From assembly GCA_007922195.1 (NCBI GenBank), contig ML682224.1:206375-270374 (forward strand): a stretch of 64,000 nucleotides of DNA. Reading direction: 5' to 3'. Of the stretch, positions 1 to 11,699 are shown in pieces; within the stretch, counting starts at the first letter, position 1, and each line of letters begins with the position of its first letter. Both the position numbers and the translations under genes were made by a program. The stretch comes from Podocnemis expansa (taxonomy: Eukaryota; Chordata; Testudines; Podocnemididae). The notes beneath the pieces were generated by a model. The model saw nothing but the letters and a program-made list of their open reading frames with translations, had not been told where the DNA came from and made no database searches.

Positions 1-506
1 TCCCTTGGCTGGTGCTGACAGCGTAGCCATGGAGTGGGAGAAGGAATTCCCTTGGCTGGTGCTGACAGCGTAGCCATGGAGGGGGAGAAGAGATTCCCTC
101 AGCCCGCACTGACAGCCCTGGCCCCAGGGAGGGGAAAACATCCCCTGCCAGGCTCCTGCCTTCTGAGCCTGGCATGGGGGAAAACATCCCCTGCCCAGCT
201 CTAGCCACACAATGGCTAGAGCTGGGCAGAGGATGCTTTTCCCTGTGCCAGACTCAGTGCAGGAGCCTGGCAGGGGATTGGGTGGTGGCATGGCCCTTTT
301 GGGGGGCCACGATACCACACCTCCCATGGTGCCCCTTCTCCTTTTCGAATTAGCACGCCCAGTTCATGGATGTGCTAATTCGAATTGGAGTTTCTAGTGT
401 GGCCATGTCAATTCGAGTTGACCGAATTTGAACTAATACTTATTAGTTTGAACTGACAAATTCAAATTCAGTCATTCAGATTGACATTCTACATGTAGAC
501 ACGACC
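1..506. repeat. Foldback DNA-element relic with 47-bp tandem units, cut by window edge
   Basis: The first ~90 bases hold two near-identical copies of a 47-bp unit (positions 1-47 and 48-94), then a diverged third copy. A GC-rich stretch follows, then AT-rich palindromic words such as AATTCGAATT and TTTGAAC. The right end near 495-506 (GTAGACACGACC) resembles the GTGTAGACATAGCC terminus of other foldback elements in this window. The left end is outside the window. Class assignment is inference. Confidence 0.45.
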
Positions 507-590
507 TATGATTCTATGCTCCTATCACCAGGACCAGGCTCCTAATCACCAAGTTAATTTAATTCTTGACTGGAGAAAGGGATGTTTTAC

Positions 591-626
591 CTGATCTAGT
601 TGATAATGCTGTCATCTCTGTCACGC
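591..626 (-). CDS. 36-bp linker (stalk) exon of the SRCR receptor gene
   Basis: On the minus strand a strong acceptor (pyrimidine-rich tract ending in TTTGCAG) lies just before 626, and a donor GTAAAA starts at 590. The 36 bases between are open in the frame set by the upstream SRCR exon (phase 1 in, phase 1 out). They add 12 codons, including VTEMTALSTRS, which is Ser/Thr-rich. In CD163/WC1-type receptors, short Ser/Thr-rich linkers follow the last SRCR domain before the membrane span, so this is probably stalk sequence just outside the membrane. Seen: splice sites, phase and composition. Inferred: role as stalk. It is too short for an ORF search and could be fortuitous, but matching phase on both sides argues for a real exon. 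The transmembrane and tail exons are not visible below 591. Confidence 0.6.
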
Positions 627-966
627 CTGCAAAGGGAAAGGGAGATAGTTGGAATTTGGAGTGAGCAGGAGACATGTTTTTTACCAAGAGAAACAAATCC
701 CCAGGGGGTCTCCAACTGTCACCTTTTGTGATTCTCAAAAACTCCCTCCTAGCAGTGCAGAATCTATATGTTAGTGACTCTGAGAGCCCAACTCTCCTGT
801 GCTGAGGACTCTTATTAACAAACCAGCACTGTGGACGGAGAAGTATGCAGGAACTATGTTGGGTGATGACTTAGTCAATCTTGCTCAATATAGGCTCCAC
901 TCTACAGAATCTTTGATTCTCCTGGACCCTGGGGCTGGGAGAACAGAAAAAAAAAATATCCTGTCA

Positions 967-1398
<432 letters not shown>

Positions 1399-1854
1399 TC
1401 AGCATATGGAGTCTGAGGTGGTTTCCCTTTCCTTCCTATGGAGAGAAAACACTGAGGTGAATGGAGAGGCTGGCATGTGAGAAGCAGGTTTGTGCTGTGT
1501 TTATTGGTACTTCACACACCTAGTGCCAGCACTTATAAATTGTCTGAAAGACAAAGTCCTGGTGTACTGAATAGTGAATTATTAATTCACACCTGAGCTG
1601 TTACTTGGAATTATGCAGTTTTTAAACATCTCTCGGCAGGCAGGAGTATGTTATGGAACTGGCAGGCAGTAGCTGAGTCTCCTCTAGGTATCCAGCTAGA
1701 AAAAAAACTCCTGAATCCACTGCCCAGAGGCTGGATTGTAAATAGACACCTGAACTGAAACTCACTCTCATTGTCCAGGGAAACCAATAGAAGAGGGCTT
1801 GTAATACTGAAAGGGACATTAAATGAGTCACAGGTCTGACCTTTCACACTCTGA

Positions 1855-2035
1855 GAGGCCGTGTGTTCCAGTGGTTATGGTGCTAAAAGACTGGGGCTCT
1901 ATTTCTGTCTCTTCCGCAGACCTGCTGTGTGAGCTTGGGGAAGTTACTTCACCTCCCTGTGCCAGTTTTGCCTCCCACCATTCTTCTCTGTCTCACTTGT
2001 AAACTTCTTATCCCAGTTAGCATATACAGATGGCT
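1855..2035 (+). repeat. MIR-type (CORE) SINE fragment
   Basis: The stretch GTGTTCCAGTGGTTATGGTG resembles a MIR tRNA-like head. It is followed by a core-like segment around 1929-1995 with GTGTGAGCTTGGGGAAGTTA and ACTTCACCTCCCTGTGCC, the classic MIR core wording. It lies in the intron between SRCR exons 6 and 7. Old and diverged. Confidence 0.6.
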
Positions 2036-2159
2036 TGGGCCAGTGAAGTCTCCCAAAATAATAAAGGCTGGCTGTGCAGTGGGAAACACTAGAGGCAGGT
2101 CACTTCCCCTTGGGCAGATTCTGGCCCACCCCTTTGTGCCCTAGGAGTGGGAACAGCAG

Positions 2160-3418
2160 AAGCAGCACCCAGACTGTGGTCCTGCCCTTGCTTTGCCCCT
2201 TCCGCTAAAGTCCTGCCCCCCCGCTGCTTGTTCCCCTAAGACATCTCCACCCTGTCTCTACTTTTTCCCACTCCTCCTCTTCCCCCAAGGTCCCACCCCT
2301 TCTCCAACTATTCCCACCATTGTTCCTCTTCTTCTCCTCAGGGCCTGTCTGCCACTCACTCCAATGTTTCCTCTACAGGGCAAAAACAGCTGAGCAACAT
2401 ATGTTGGTTGCTGCCCCCCCGCAGGTCAGCCCGATCCTGCCCCCCCCCCCATGGCCCAAACCTGCCCTCCTGCTCAAGCTCCGCAGCCTGCCCAGCCTCC
2501 TGGCAGTGGGGTGGAGCAGCCAGCCCCGCCCATCCCCAGCCAGCCGCACCTCCCTGGAGGGGGATGGTGCTGAACTCCAGCGTGTGGGGTTGGGGCCCTG
2601 AAGCAGCCACTGCCAAAGAGTTTGAACTGCTTTGACCCTGCCCCGCTAGCCTGAATGAGGCTGATGTATGGCCTGGGGGTGTGGCTGGGGGTGACGGGGC
2701 CCAAACTCTTTGGGAGCGGGCCACTCCAGCACCCCAACCCTGCATGCCGGAGCTCAGCGCTAGCCCCCTCTGGACACCTGCACAGGTGTGGCCAGACAAA
2801 GGTAGTCTGGGCTGGCTGCTCCACCCTGCTGCGGTGAGGCTAGGTGGACAGGTTCAGTGAGAGCTTACTGTGAGCGGGATTCTTAAAAACACCCAGCTCA
2901 GAGTCACTCCCTGGGCAGGGACTGCATCTGCCAGCCGTGCACAGCCAACAGCGTTCCCCGCGCAAGGCAGCGCCAGCTTAGAGGAAACATTGCACTGCAC
3001 TCCACTCCATTCCCTGTCAGTTGGCTGTAAAACAAGAAAATGTTGTCTTAATTCAAACTAATCTAGTCCCTGTTTACCCTAGGCTTCATTCATTTGAATT
3101 AAGGAATTCCTTAATTCAGACTAATGAAAGCTTAGTTTGAACTGGTAAGACCTGCGAGTTAGTTTGAACTAAGCCCTTAGTTTGATCATTAGTTAGAACT
3201 AAGGATGATGTAGACTAGGATTAACCCTTAGTTTGAATTAAGAAATTTGAATTAAGGCCAGTTAGTTTGATAAATCAAATCAGTCCACTTTGTTAATTCA
3301 AACTAATAAGTTCAAGTTCAGTTCATAGACTCATAGAATCATAGGGTTGGAAGGGACCTCAGACTTATAAGTTTGAATTAAAAAATTTGAACTAACTTTC
3401 CCTAGTGTAGACATAGCC
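2160..3418. repeat. Composite foldback DNA element: GC-rich core plus TTTGAACTAA palindromes
   Basis: From 2160 to 2850 the sequence is C/G-rich with several C runs. From about 2860 to 3418 it becomes AT-rich with many repeats of TTAGTTTGAACTAA-like palindromes. It ends at 3405-3418 with GTGTAGACATAGCC, the same terminus as the element at 27695-28140. The left end is not clear, so the GC-rich part may be separate. This fills most of the intron between SRCR exons 6 and 7 with no coding signal. Confidence 0.4.
3320..3362. repeat. CR1-like 3' tail remnant inside the foldback element
   Basis: About 43 bases with TCATAGAATCATAGGGTTGG and GGAAGGGACCTC match the typical 3' end of sauropsid CR1 LINEs or CR1-tailed SINEs. 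The piece interrupts the TTTGAACTAA palindromes, so it arrived after that element or was captured by it. Confidence 0.55.
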
Positions 3419-3479
3419 TAGGGGACTGATCAATTGACCACTGAAGGCACCATGCTAGAAAGGATGCTTGAGATTAAAG

Positions 3480-3615
3480 CATTGTACAAGAACATGAGAG
3501 ATTTCAGTTCATTTCCTCGTCCTGCTGTAGTCTCCCTGGGTGACCATGTGCCACTTCTTATCTCTGTACCTCTATTCGCAGAATGTAAAATGAGGATAAT
3601 AGTGCTTTCATGGAA
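3480..3615 (+). repeat. MIR-type SINE core fragment
   Basis: GGGTGACCATGTGCCACTTC followed by a late-core segment with AATGTAAAATGAGGATAATA is the familiar MIR core and tail order. Old intronic SINE; no TSD seen. Confidence 0.5.
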
Positions 3616-3689
3616 GGCTGTGTTGCTGTGAATATCATTAGAGTTCCGTATTAGAGATTAAGTTTCTGATTCTCCCCCGATTTTCTGTG

Positions 3690-5210
3690 TAAGCATTGCT
3701 TTGCAGAGCTGCTTGATAACAAGGGACATAAAGGGCTAGGAAAAGGTAAAAAGTTAAAATAGAAAAGCGGAGCAGAAATGGTCAGACTGAGACCTAAGGC
3801 TTTGTGAACCAAACCAAAACAATAGGCTTTGTTGGATAGTTCGCTAAATTGAAGAGAGTCAGGCTAAGGCAGTCTGACCTCTCAGGAACTGGCAAGAAGC
3901 AAACTGCAGCTTCAGGAGGAATGGGTAAGGATGTAGAAAGTGTGAGTTTCTCAGTCAACCTAGCACCAAGGAGATAAGAAGAGATGTTTTGAACTATCCA
4001 GTGCAAGGGTATACTTAATCACAGAATGACAGCTTGATGCATAGAGATGTTCAGTGATGTGTAGACCTATCAGATTGATGGATGGTATCAAAAAAGAGGT
4101 ACATGGATCAATCAAGGTAAATTTGGATCCAAAACGGGGCCGAGTTAGAAGGTCTGAGCAGGGTGTAAAAGTAGGAGCCCTGGAAACTAGATTTTATGCC
4201 GCCAAAGGGAGAGACGGAGAATCTTGCCATCAGTTGATCTGTTCTGTTGCACTGAGAGCATGAATGCCAGCAGATGTCTTGACATAGGTCACTTGCCATT
4301 GTTCTATGCTGGAATAAAAGAAGAGGTGGGCAATCCCCAGCTCATGTGCCAAGTGTGGCACATGGGCCAAGCCAGAACAGCACATGCTGCTGCTCAGGCT
4401 CCTCATTGATCCCACCCCCAGCTTGGCCTGAGGCCATGAGTGCTGTATGCCACCGCTCCAGGCTCCCACTGGTCACACTTCCCCACTGGGGAGTGTGGCC
4501 TCCAGGGAAAAGGAAGATGCAGCGCAGGGCTCCTGACCCCTGCTGACTCCACCCCATGGTGGGCATGACTGCTGGAGGGAATCAGGGTGGGTCAGCCTGC
4601 CGAGAGCCACCGCTGCGGGTGGGAGCCGGACCTGGTCTTTGCCTGGGCCAGGAACTGGATGCCACCTGCCAGCAGGAGCAAAAGCCAGCCCCAGTCCCAG
4701 CCTTCCTCTGGCCTTGCTCCCAGACCTGGCTGGGAACCAGAGGCTGCCTACCAGAGGGAGCCAGCCCCGGTCCCAGGCCAGGTACTGACCATGAACCCAA
4801 GGTCTGGCTACACCCCCTTCTGTCCCTACCCCTAGCGCCTGCTGAGGGTGCAGTGGGAGGGGCTGTCACAGGGACTGGCAAAGGTTGCCACCCTCTGCAA
4901 TAAAGCGTAGCCTGGCACTTTCATTTCTCTAAAGATCTGTGGTCATGTTTATTTCTTTGATCAAGAGTGTTGCTTCAATTTACCTGTTACACACAGGTGA
5001 CACCTAGGCCCCAAATCACTGAGCTACATAAGCCCTCACTAGAGATTTGAGCCAGATGTAACCCTAAGCATTAAACAAAGGAATGCTTCAGCTTGAGATC
5101 ACCAAGCTAAATCATTTTCTGCTCAGAGGTCGAAGCCAGGCTCTAGATCATTGGACTAACTGGATCCCTTTTAGAGATCTCAGCCAGGCGTAATTGTGAG
5201 GGAACACACA
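3690..5210 (+). repeat. Dispersed repeat 'A', copy 1 (LTR-like, interrupted by a hAT element)
   Basis: This stretch aligns by eye with 8745-9650: shared words include AAAGTTAAAATAGAAAAG, GGTATCAAAAAAGAGGTACA and CCATCAGTTGA, then an AATAAAG signal, then a tail with about 60-bp tandem units (each built around ...CACTGAGCTAACTGAGTTC...). A polyadenylation-like AATAAA inside a repeat of this type suggests an LTR, but clear TG...CA ends were not found. The body is split at about 4321-4897. Class is uncertain. Confidence 0.45.
4321..4897. mobile_element. Non-autonomous hAT-type element inserted in repeat A
   Basis: Copy 2 of repeat A lacks this block, so it is an insertion. Its ends, GAGGTGGGCAA on the left and TTGCCACCCTCTG on the right, are imperfect inverted repeats of the CAGGGGTGGGCAA type used by hAT elements. 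AATAAAAG on the left and AATAAAGC on the right look like a decayed 8-bp target duplication. The interior is GC-rich with no transposase. Confidence 0.55.
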
Positions 5211-5554
5211 AACTGAGACCCACAAATGTAGCTAAACAGACATCCTGCTGGATGTGTCACAAAACTAATAAGGAGACCTCCCACCTGGCATACCACAGTG
5301 TTTCCATGTTGGTAATTAACAGGCCACATGACTATTTCTGGAACTTCAGATACTGACAAGTTTGTACCCTTGCTGAGAACATCAAATATATATACTGACA
5401 CGTATACATGTCTGTGTCTTATTAAAATTAGTGAAGGGAAACAAACTCTAATGGATATATTAAAGCCTTTCAGTGAGCTCAACTTGACCACTGAGAGAGA
5501 GACAGCAACAGAGACAGAAACAAAAGACAGAGGCAGAAGCAGTTTGCTGTTTAC

Positions 5555-5866
5555 CTTCACAGGAAAGATGGGTTTCTTCTGCTCTGGTACATGACTGTTG
5601 ATTCCAGGGATCTGATGGGCATTGCCACAGGGAGCTGTGCTGCTCAGTGCACCGAATGTTATCCACCCAGGTGGGGCCAGAGCCTCTTCCATATGTAAAT
5701 TTCCCTAAAAGATACCCCATGTCTCCACAGTCCAAGTGTTTGCACACAAGAGCTCTGGTGATAGCATCCATAGGACTGCTGCAAACACTGCCCCAGGTCC
5801 CATTATAAAAAACCTCCAGGCGTCCAGCACAGTCACTGCCATCCACCAGTCTCAGATGTGTGAACT
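5555..5866 (-). CDS. SRCR domain exon 6, WC1/CD163L1-like receptor
   Basis: A 312-bp exon (104 codons) encodes a full SRCR domain from HLRLVDGSDCAGRLEVF to THLSCEG. Acceptor TCCTCCTAG precedes 5866; donor GAAG|GTAAAC follows 5555; both borders are phase 1. Eight cysteines are present (SDC, SVC, LVC, LDC, IRC, WQC, SCTRAEE, LSC). The segment WGSVCSSPMDAITRALVC differs from the usual CDDSWDL and, with CPSDPWNQQSCTRAEETHLSC, resembles the e-type domain of the WC1/CD163L1 cassette (family knowledge). One N-glycosylation site, NGT. The exon sits about 460 bp from SRCR exon 5, closer than most other domain pairs. Intact; no stop or frameshift. Confidence 0.92.
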
Positions 5867-6328
5867 CTAGGAGGAAACACACAGGTTGGGTGTGAGGTTT
5901 TCTGACTGTGACACATGCTGGGAGCGTGGAGACTGAAATCCCAGAGATCACTAACAAACCTGCTCATTCTTCTACTGTGCAAGATTCATCTGAGGAATCA
6001 GAGATATTCTTCTACAGACAGTGACAGGCCCATGAGCCCTGGAGCTATTTTTTAAAGACACCATTTACCAAGATTTACAGACAGTGGTACCCAGGATTCA
6101 GAAATTACTCCATGTTCTAAAGCTGAGGGAATAACATGGTATTTCCAGTGTCCATTGGTATTCATTGTTTGCAGTACTGACTTTTTAATGGTGAGCACTA
6201 CAGACAGGTAGATGGGGGAGAGAAAGAAAGAACATAAACTGACTGTCAGCCTCAGTTCAGTGCTCAAACACCCATGTTTTACTAAGTCCCCTGCTGATCA
6301 GGATCACAGGAGCATTCCCAGAACAGAC

Positions 6329-6643
6329 CTGAGCAGAGAGCTCCTGCGTCCTCCTTGTGTCTGCAGTTATGCTGGCCCCAGCCACTGGAAGGACAGGCCC
6401 AGAGCTCTGATTCATTCCCAGAGCAGTTCACGTCATCCAGCCAGATCTGCCCAGATCCTTGTCCATAATAAGCAGAGACAGTTGCATTGATGGCATGTCC
6501 ACATCCCAGTTGTTTGCAAACAATGTTGGAGTCCAATATGTCCCAGGAATCATCACAGACTGTGCCCCAGGTGCCATTGTAATAAATCTCCACTCTCCCG
6601 GCACAGCGACCTGTCCCATTCACCAGTCTGATCTTCCTGTTCC
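6329..6643 (-). CDS. SRCR domain exon 5, WC1/CD163L1-like receptor
   Basis: A 315-bp exon encodes an SRCR domain beginning [20 protein letters not shown] and ending DAGALCSG. Acceptor TCTCTGCAG lies before 6643. The donor after 6329 reads CTCAG|GTCTGT, a weak 5' splice site compared with the GTAAGT/GTGAGT/GTAAGA of the other exons. Phase 1 at both ends. All eight group B cysteines are present, with [11 protein letters not shown] and [14 protein letters not shown] as hallmarks. Potential N-glycosylation at NGT, NAT, NCS and NES. By type and position it looks like the first d domain of a b-c-d-e-d set (inference). Reading through the weak donor would run into intron sequence, so occasional retention or skipping is possible. 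Confidence 0.92.
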
Positions 6644-6649
6644 CTGCAG

Positions 6650-8080
6650 AGATAGACCCCAGCCGTTAATGTGCAACATCATGATAACTGAACAGGTTCC
6701 ATACAAATAAATGTTAATATTTCAATGGCTGAGATACTGAAATACTCTACAAGTTTGTTTTAAAAAGAAACCATTTGAAAACATGGTCACTGTGAAAAGG
6801 TGGTAGAGACATGGTAAAGAGAACTAGTCACTAACAGAATGTAATGGAATAAGGCCAAGTGCTGAATGGCTGACTTATCTGTGCAAAGGGACTGCTTGTG
6901 AGTTTGAGACTTTGCAGAATCAGATTCAGCTTACGAATCGCCAATAGCTTCACACTCATCTTTAAGGATAAGGGTATATTCAAGGAATTATCAGCTAACA
7001 TATTTACTGCAGAACTAATAAATATTTTTTTTTAAATCCTGCAGAATTAGATGGTACCTGAAGATTAGAGAAAAGCAATATGGTACCACTTTGTTTAAAT
7101 ATAAAGTCAGAAAGGTATGTGATCCAGATATCTCTTGTTTCGTGATTCATACTTCTATCTCAGATCCAATAGAGCTATAAGTCAGTAGCATCTGAGATTT
7201 CCAACAGTGCTAACTATTTTGCACTGCTTTTTGACAGCTAAAATGTTAATGGATGATAAGAACATAATGTATGTGACAAATCTTTTCTGAGTAGAATGTT
7301 TGATAAACTTTTTCACAGACCCATGCTGCCAGCATTTAGACTGGCTTGGTTGTGATTTTGGCTAGGATGTGATTATTGAAGGACTGAACACAAAATGTAA
7401 TGAGAAAATAATCTAAAATAATAAAATTCACAGATATATTCATTTGGGAGATTATTTTAATAATGGAAAGAGAAATCATAACAAGAAATATTGGGCCCCA
7501 TTATTCTTGGTTAATTATCCAGTAATAAGTACAAATGTTCACTTAAGACCAGGGGAAATCTTGTTTACACCCTGATAACACTATATGGCCCATGAGTAAA
7601 GCAATCAACGTGAGATTCAAGTTAGGAAAATGGAACTGAAATGAATATATCTGGTAATTATAATGTGACGCACAAAAAATCATTGAGAAGGGAACAGCTG
7701 AGTAGATTTTAAAGAGAAAGGGACCTAGTGGTGAAAAAAAGGACATAGAAGAGAGATGAGTTTGTAGTATAAAACAGCTGCAAGAAACAAAGAAGTCTGT
7801 TCTGGTCTGCCTAAACAAAAGCATCCTGTTAGAGATCAAGGTGTGGGGAGAGCTGCTCCTTATATGGCTTTGGATACATTACTGAAATGTTCTGACCAAA
7901 GAGTTTTCAATCAAAAAATGCTGATTTGAGGATTCTCAGAATTCCATGGGAACATATCAATTTCATCAAAGTTTTAGCTGGAAAATTATCTAGATTTCTG
8001 GTTTCTATAAGGCTGAAACATTTCATTTCCACATTATGATTTTGACTTTCATGTTACTTTACTTGGACAGTCAGTGAACA
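6650..8080. other. Intron sequence with no recognised element
   Basis: AT-rich intronic DNA upstream (in transcription order) of SRCR exon 5. I see no SRCR-like reading frame, no clear transposon ends and no RNA gene here. Confidence 0.4.
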
Positions 8081-8084
8081 AGTT

Positions 8085-8470
8085 GCTGTCAGGATAGGGT
8101 CACAAAGGAGCTGGATCAGGATGTCAGGTTATAGACAACAAGAACAAAGTCAGAGAGACACTAGGGTCAGAAGCTGGAGGCTGGGGTCTATAGCAAGCAA
8201 GGTCTAGAGCAGAAACAAGCAGGCAATCTGAGTTGTTACAGCAGACAGTCCCCCAGGCTGGGTTTCCTGTTTTAAATACTAGTACCAGCCAATCGGTGGG
8301 CCCTGAGGGCTGTCCCTCAAACTCTGCTGGGCAGTACTTTCTGTAGAGCCTAGCTCCACAGGTTCCTCCAGCAGGCACCCACTCTAAAACTGGGGGGCAA
8401 TGTGGATCCCTGAGTGGCCCAGGACCCATGCAGTACCAGGTTCTGCTCTTGAAGGTTCTTATATTCTCCC
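8085..8470 (-). repeat. 3' LTR-like flank of the decayed Gypsy element
   Basis: Shares an ordered series of short matches with 12312-12790. Exact ends are not resolved; a CCTGACAGCAAC end (minus strand) is common to both. Confidence 0.45.
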
Positions 8471-8744
8471 CACCTTTGAGATTCTTCTAGTCAAGGATGT
8501 CCAAATGAGCCCCGTAGAACTCTTCTACCAGGTCAGGGGATTGGGCAATGCACACAGATTTCCCAGCGCTCTCTTCAGGGTGAAACTGAGGATGGCATCT
8601 ACTTTGCATTCTTTGTGACCCTAGATCTCAACTGGTGATGCTGTGCTTTGCTCAGGAAAGTTACAGTCAGTATAAGGCTACTTGAGGGAACAATGGGGTG
8701 CATTTTGAAAGACTGGGAAAGCTGAAGTTTAAAGGTAACTAGGT

Positions 8745-9650
8745 TTGTCTGTTGGCGTACCTGGAAGGTATAGGAGAAAGTGAAAGGTTAAAATAGAAAA
8801 GATCAGTAGAAATGTTCAGGTGTTGGCCTGAGGCCTAAAATAACCTAAGAGGGCCTGAACTAAAAGTACAGTCAAGTTGACAAGATACAGGTTGCTAAAT
8901 GTTCTATTTCATTGCAATTGTCAAGAAATGAATGAAATTGCAGTAATAAGTATGAAAAATGGAAAAATACCTTGGGAAAGATGGGACACATTGGATCAGC
9001 CTCGTGCAAATTTGATAAAGGTAATATTTTGCTCAAGCCTAAAGATGATGCTTGGGCCAAACCTGACACTTTGATGGATGAAGATGTCTAGTGATGCATG
9101 GACCTGTCAAATTGATGGTGGCATCAAAAAAGGGGTACATGTATCCCACAGGGGGCTGAGTTAATTGATCTGAGTAGGGTATAAGACTAGGAGCCCAGGA
9201 GCCCAAATGGTGTGCAGCCAAAAGGGGTAATGGCAACTCCTGCCATCAGTTGAGCTGTTCTGTTGGATTAAGAGCACCAGTGCTGTCAGCAAATCTGTTG
9301 AACTAGATTGTTTTCCATAATGCTACGTTCTAATAAAGCCTAGCCCAGCACCTTCATTTCTACCAAAGATCCATGATTGTTATGATTTCCTCAATTGTGA
9401 GTGTTGGCTTGGTTTACTTCTTGCACCCAGGGTACACCTAGGCTCCAAATTACTGAGCTAACTGAGTTCTGACTAGAGAGTTCAGCAAAAGGAAACCCAA
9501 CGTATTAACCAAAGGAACACCTCAATTTAGGATCACCAGGGTAACTGAGTTCCTGCTTAAGAGCCAAGCCAGGCTCTAGATCACTGGGCTAACTGCATTC
9601 CCACTTAGAGATCTGAGCAGGGGTAATTCTGAGGGAACACAGCTTCAGAA
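8745..9650 (+). repeat. Dispersed repeat 'A', copy 2
   Basis: Uninterrupted counterpart of 3690-5210. It contains AATAAAG near 9332 and ends with three degenerate ~60-bp units (about 9440-9640), each around ACTGAGCTAACTGAGTTC. Positions 9367-9457 recur almost exactly at 17766-17856. Confidence 0.5.
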
Positions 9651-9969
9651 ATTCACACGTGCATTCACACATGCAGCCAAACTGATATCAGTGATATCAC
9701 AGAACAAAACTGATAGGAATTCCAATAAGAACACATTGTGCCCAATGTGCCTGACCACACTCCATCCGGTATACCCTAGAAGGGACCCCAAGACTTCTAA
9801 TTGCTGGAAGACTTGAATGATCTGGAAATTCTTGGTGGCAACCACACCTTTTGGCCTACTGTGAACATTGTAGCTTATTGTTTTTGATGGGTTGCATGTC
9901 TCTTGTAAACCTGCTTTGTCTGACCTAGGTTGTTTCTAAATAAGATGGATCTGTTGAAGCCAGTCAGTG

Positions 9970-10480
9970 GTAGCTGACTTCAGGGAAACAGCTGGTAACA
10001 CCAGGTGAAAATGGCAGTAGAACCCATCATTAGTGAACTGACATTCAGATAATGGTTGGCTTTGTTATATGTAATCTCTGCATATGGCAGGAGCATGGAA
10101 CAGTTCCCTTCATGATAATTTAAGAAGCACCTCAAATGCTGGTTCAATATTTGGTTCACCCATTCAGTTTGTCTGTCTGTTTGGGGGCAGTAGGCAGGGA
10201 AAGTTTATATATGCATATCTACCAACCTGAACACTTTGTACCAGGAGCATCACATGAACTGTGGGACTCAATGTGTGGTCTGGGAGGTCATGGAGCCAAC
10301 CCAGGTTGTGCAGCAGGAGTCTTACCAGAAGGCAGGTGATTGTAAGGGACAAAATGGACATTTTAGTCAGTTGTACTTCTTGAGGCCTGAATGTTAACTA
10401 TTTTGTGGCCATCAGATGCTAGGAGTTCCATTATGAAGTCTAGGTTGATGGTAGGATGAGGCCCAGATGGAGTCCCAATG
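9970..10480 (-). pseudogene. Gypsy integrase relic
   Basis: In broken minus-strand frames one can read LDFIMELLASDGHK (the segment around the first catalytic Asp of Gypsy integrases), then VHFVPYNHLPSGK, then TAPKQTD (counterpart of the YHPQTDG motif), then a segment resembling the STG...FFANYGFHP region. These occur in the right order over ~500 bp with several stops and shifts, so the gene is dead. Confidence 0.55.
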
Positions 10481-11699
10481 GATACTAAGGTGCTCAGGGA
10501 TCTAGTCAAGGTTTTGTTTTTTTGTTTTGTTTTTTTTTTAGATGTATGGAAGTTTTAGGCACATTTATCTTGGGGGTAGTGTGGGCGAATACTGTATATA
10601 TGTGTTCATTGAAGTATATCATTGTGAATGGAATGGTGTATCTTAGCTCCCAGTGGTATAGATTGTATTTCTTTGGCAAGCAGCTCTTCTTTTTATTTAG
10701 ACCAGACGTGGAAGTGCATGTGTTACTGACTTGTGGCAGTGGAATAAAAATTATTTGTGTTGTGGTGGTAGGGGTGCAAAGACAACAGTTTCTCATTTTC
10801 TCCTTCTGTGGCAGAGCAGCAGTTTTCCTGTTTTGCTTCCCACAGGGCAGGTGATTGTAAACACAAATCAAGAAAAGAATAAGGACCACTGTGACTTCCT
10901 CTGGTCCCACATTTGGACTTGTGGAGGTACTCAAGGTTCTTACATTTGGGGAAAAATCTGTACTGGCTGTTGAGCTCCCTCAAGGTGATGTCACAATTCC
11001 TCAAAGGCAGTTTCTATGGGGAACAGTTCTTCATAGTATTTCATACATCATATTGAAGAGAGTAAGCTATTAGGACTAGAATGCACAAGGGTGCAGAACT
11101 GACTGGGGTGCAAGTCATTGCGAGATCACTGCCATACAGCCAAATAAGAGGCACCTGGTTCCACTACATTCCTCCCAAGAAATTTTCTACTTGAGGATGG
11201 AGGGATTGTTCCGGAAAATGGAATTCTGATATTTTCAGGCTGTACCCGCCTACTACAGCTGGTCTGGTCTGTTTCCCAAGTTCTTTTGAACTGGGGAGGA
11301 GCAGAAAGCATGTTCCAATGCCCTGTAATAAAAATAGAGGTTCATCTACTGTTAACACTTTTTTTTTCTCCTGGCCCATACTTTAATGGCCCAGAGAGAC
11401 CTATATGGTTGCAGAACACAATTCTATAGACTTTGACATATGATATGGGCATAGGGACAGCAGATGACTACCTATTTCTGCTCACATAGCCAAGAACAGA
11501 TGGGTAGGTGAGATCAATAAATGTGTCTTGGCAGGTGGGTTTTATAGGCAGACAATGTCATTTTTTCCCTCTTCAATGAATCCCCACAGGAACAGATAGT
11601 GTTGGGTGGCCTCACTTCATGATACCAGCCACAAGTCACCAGAAATGAGTGGCACGGGAGGGGACCAACCCTTGCTCTAGTGAAGCTTCAGGAGGGCAG

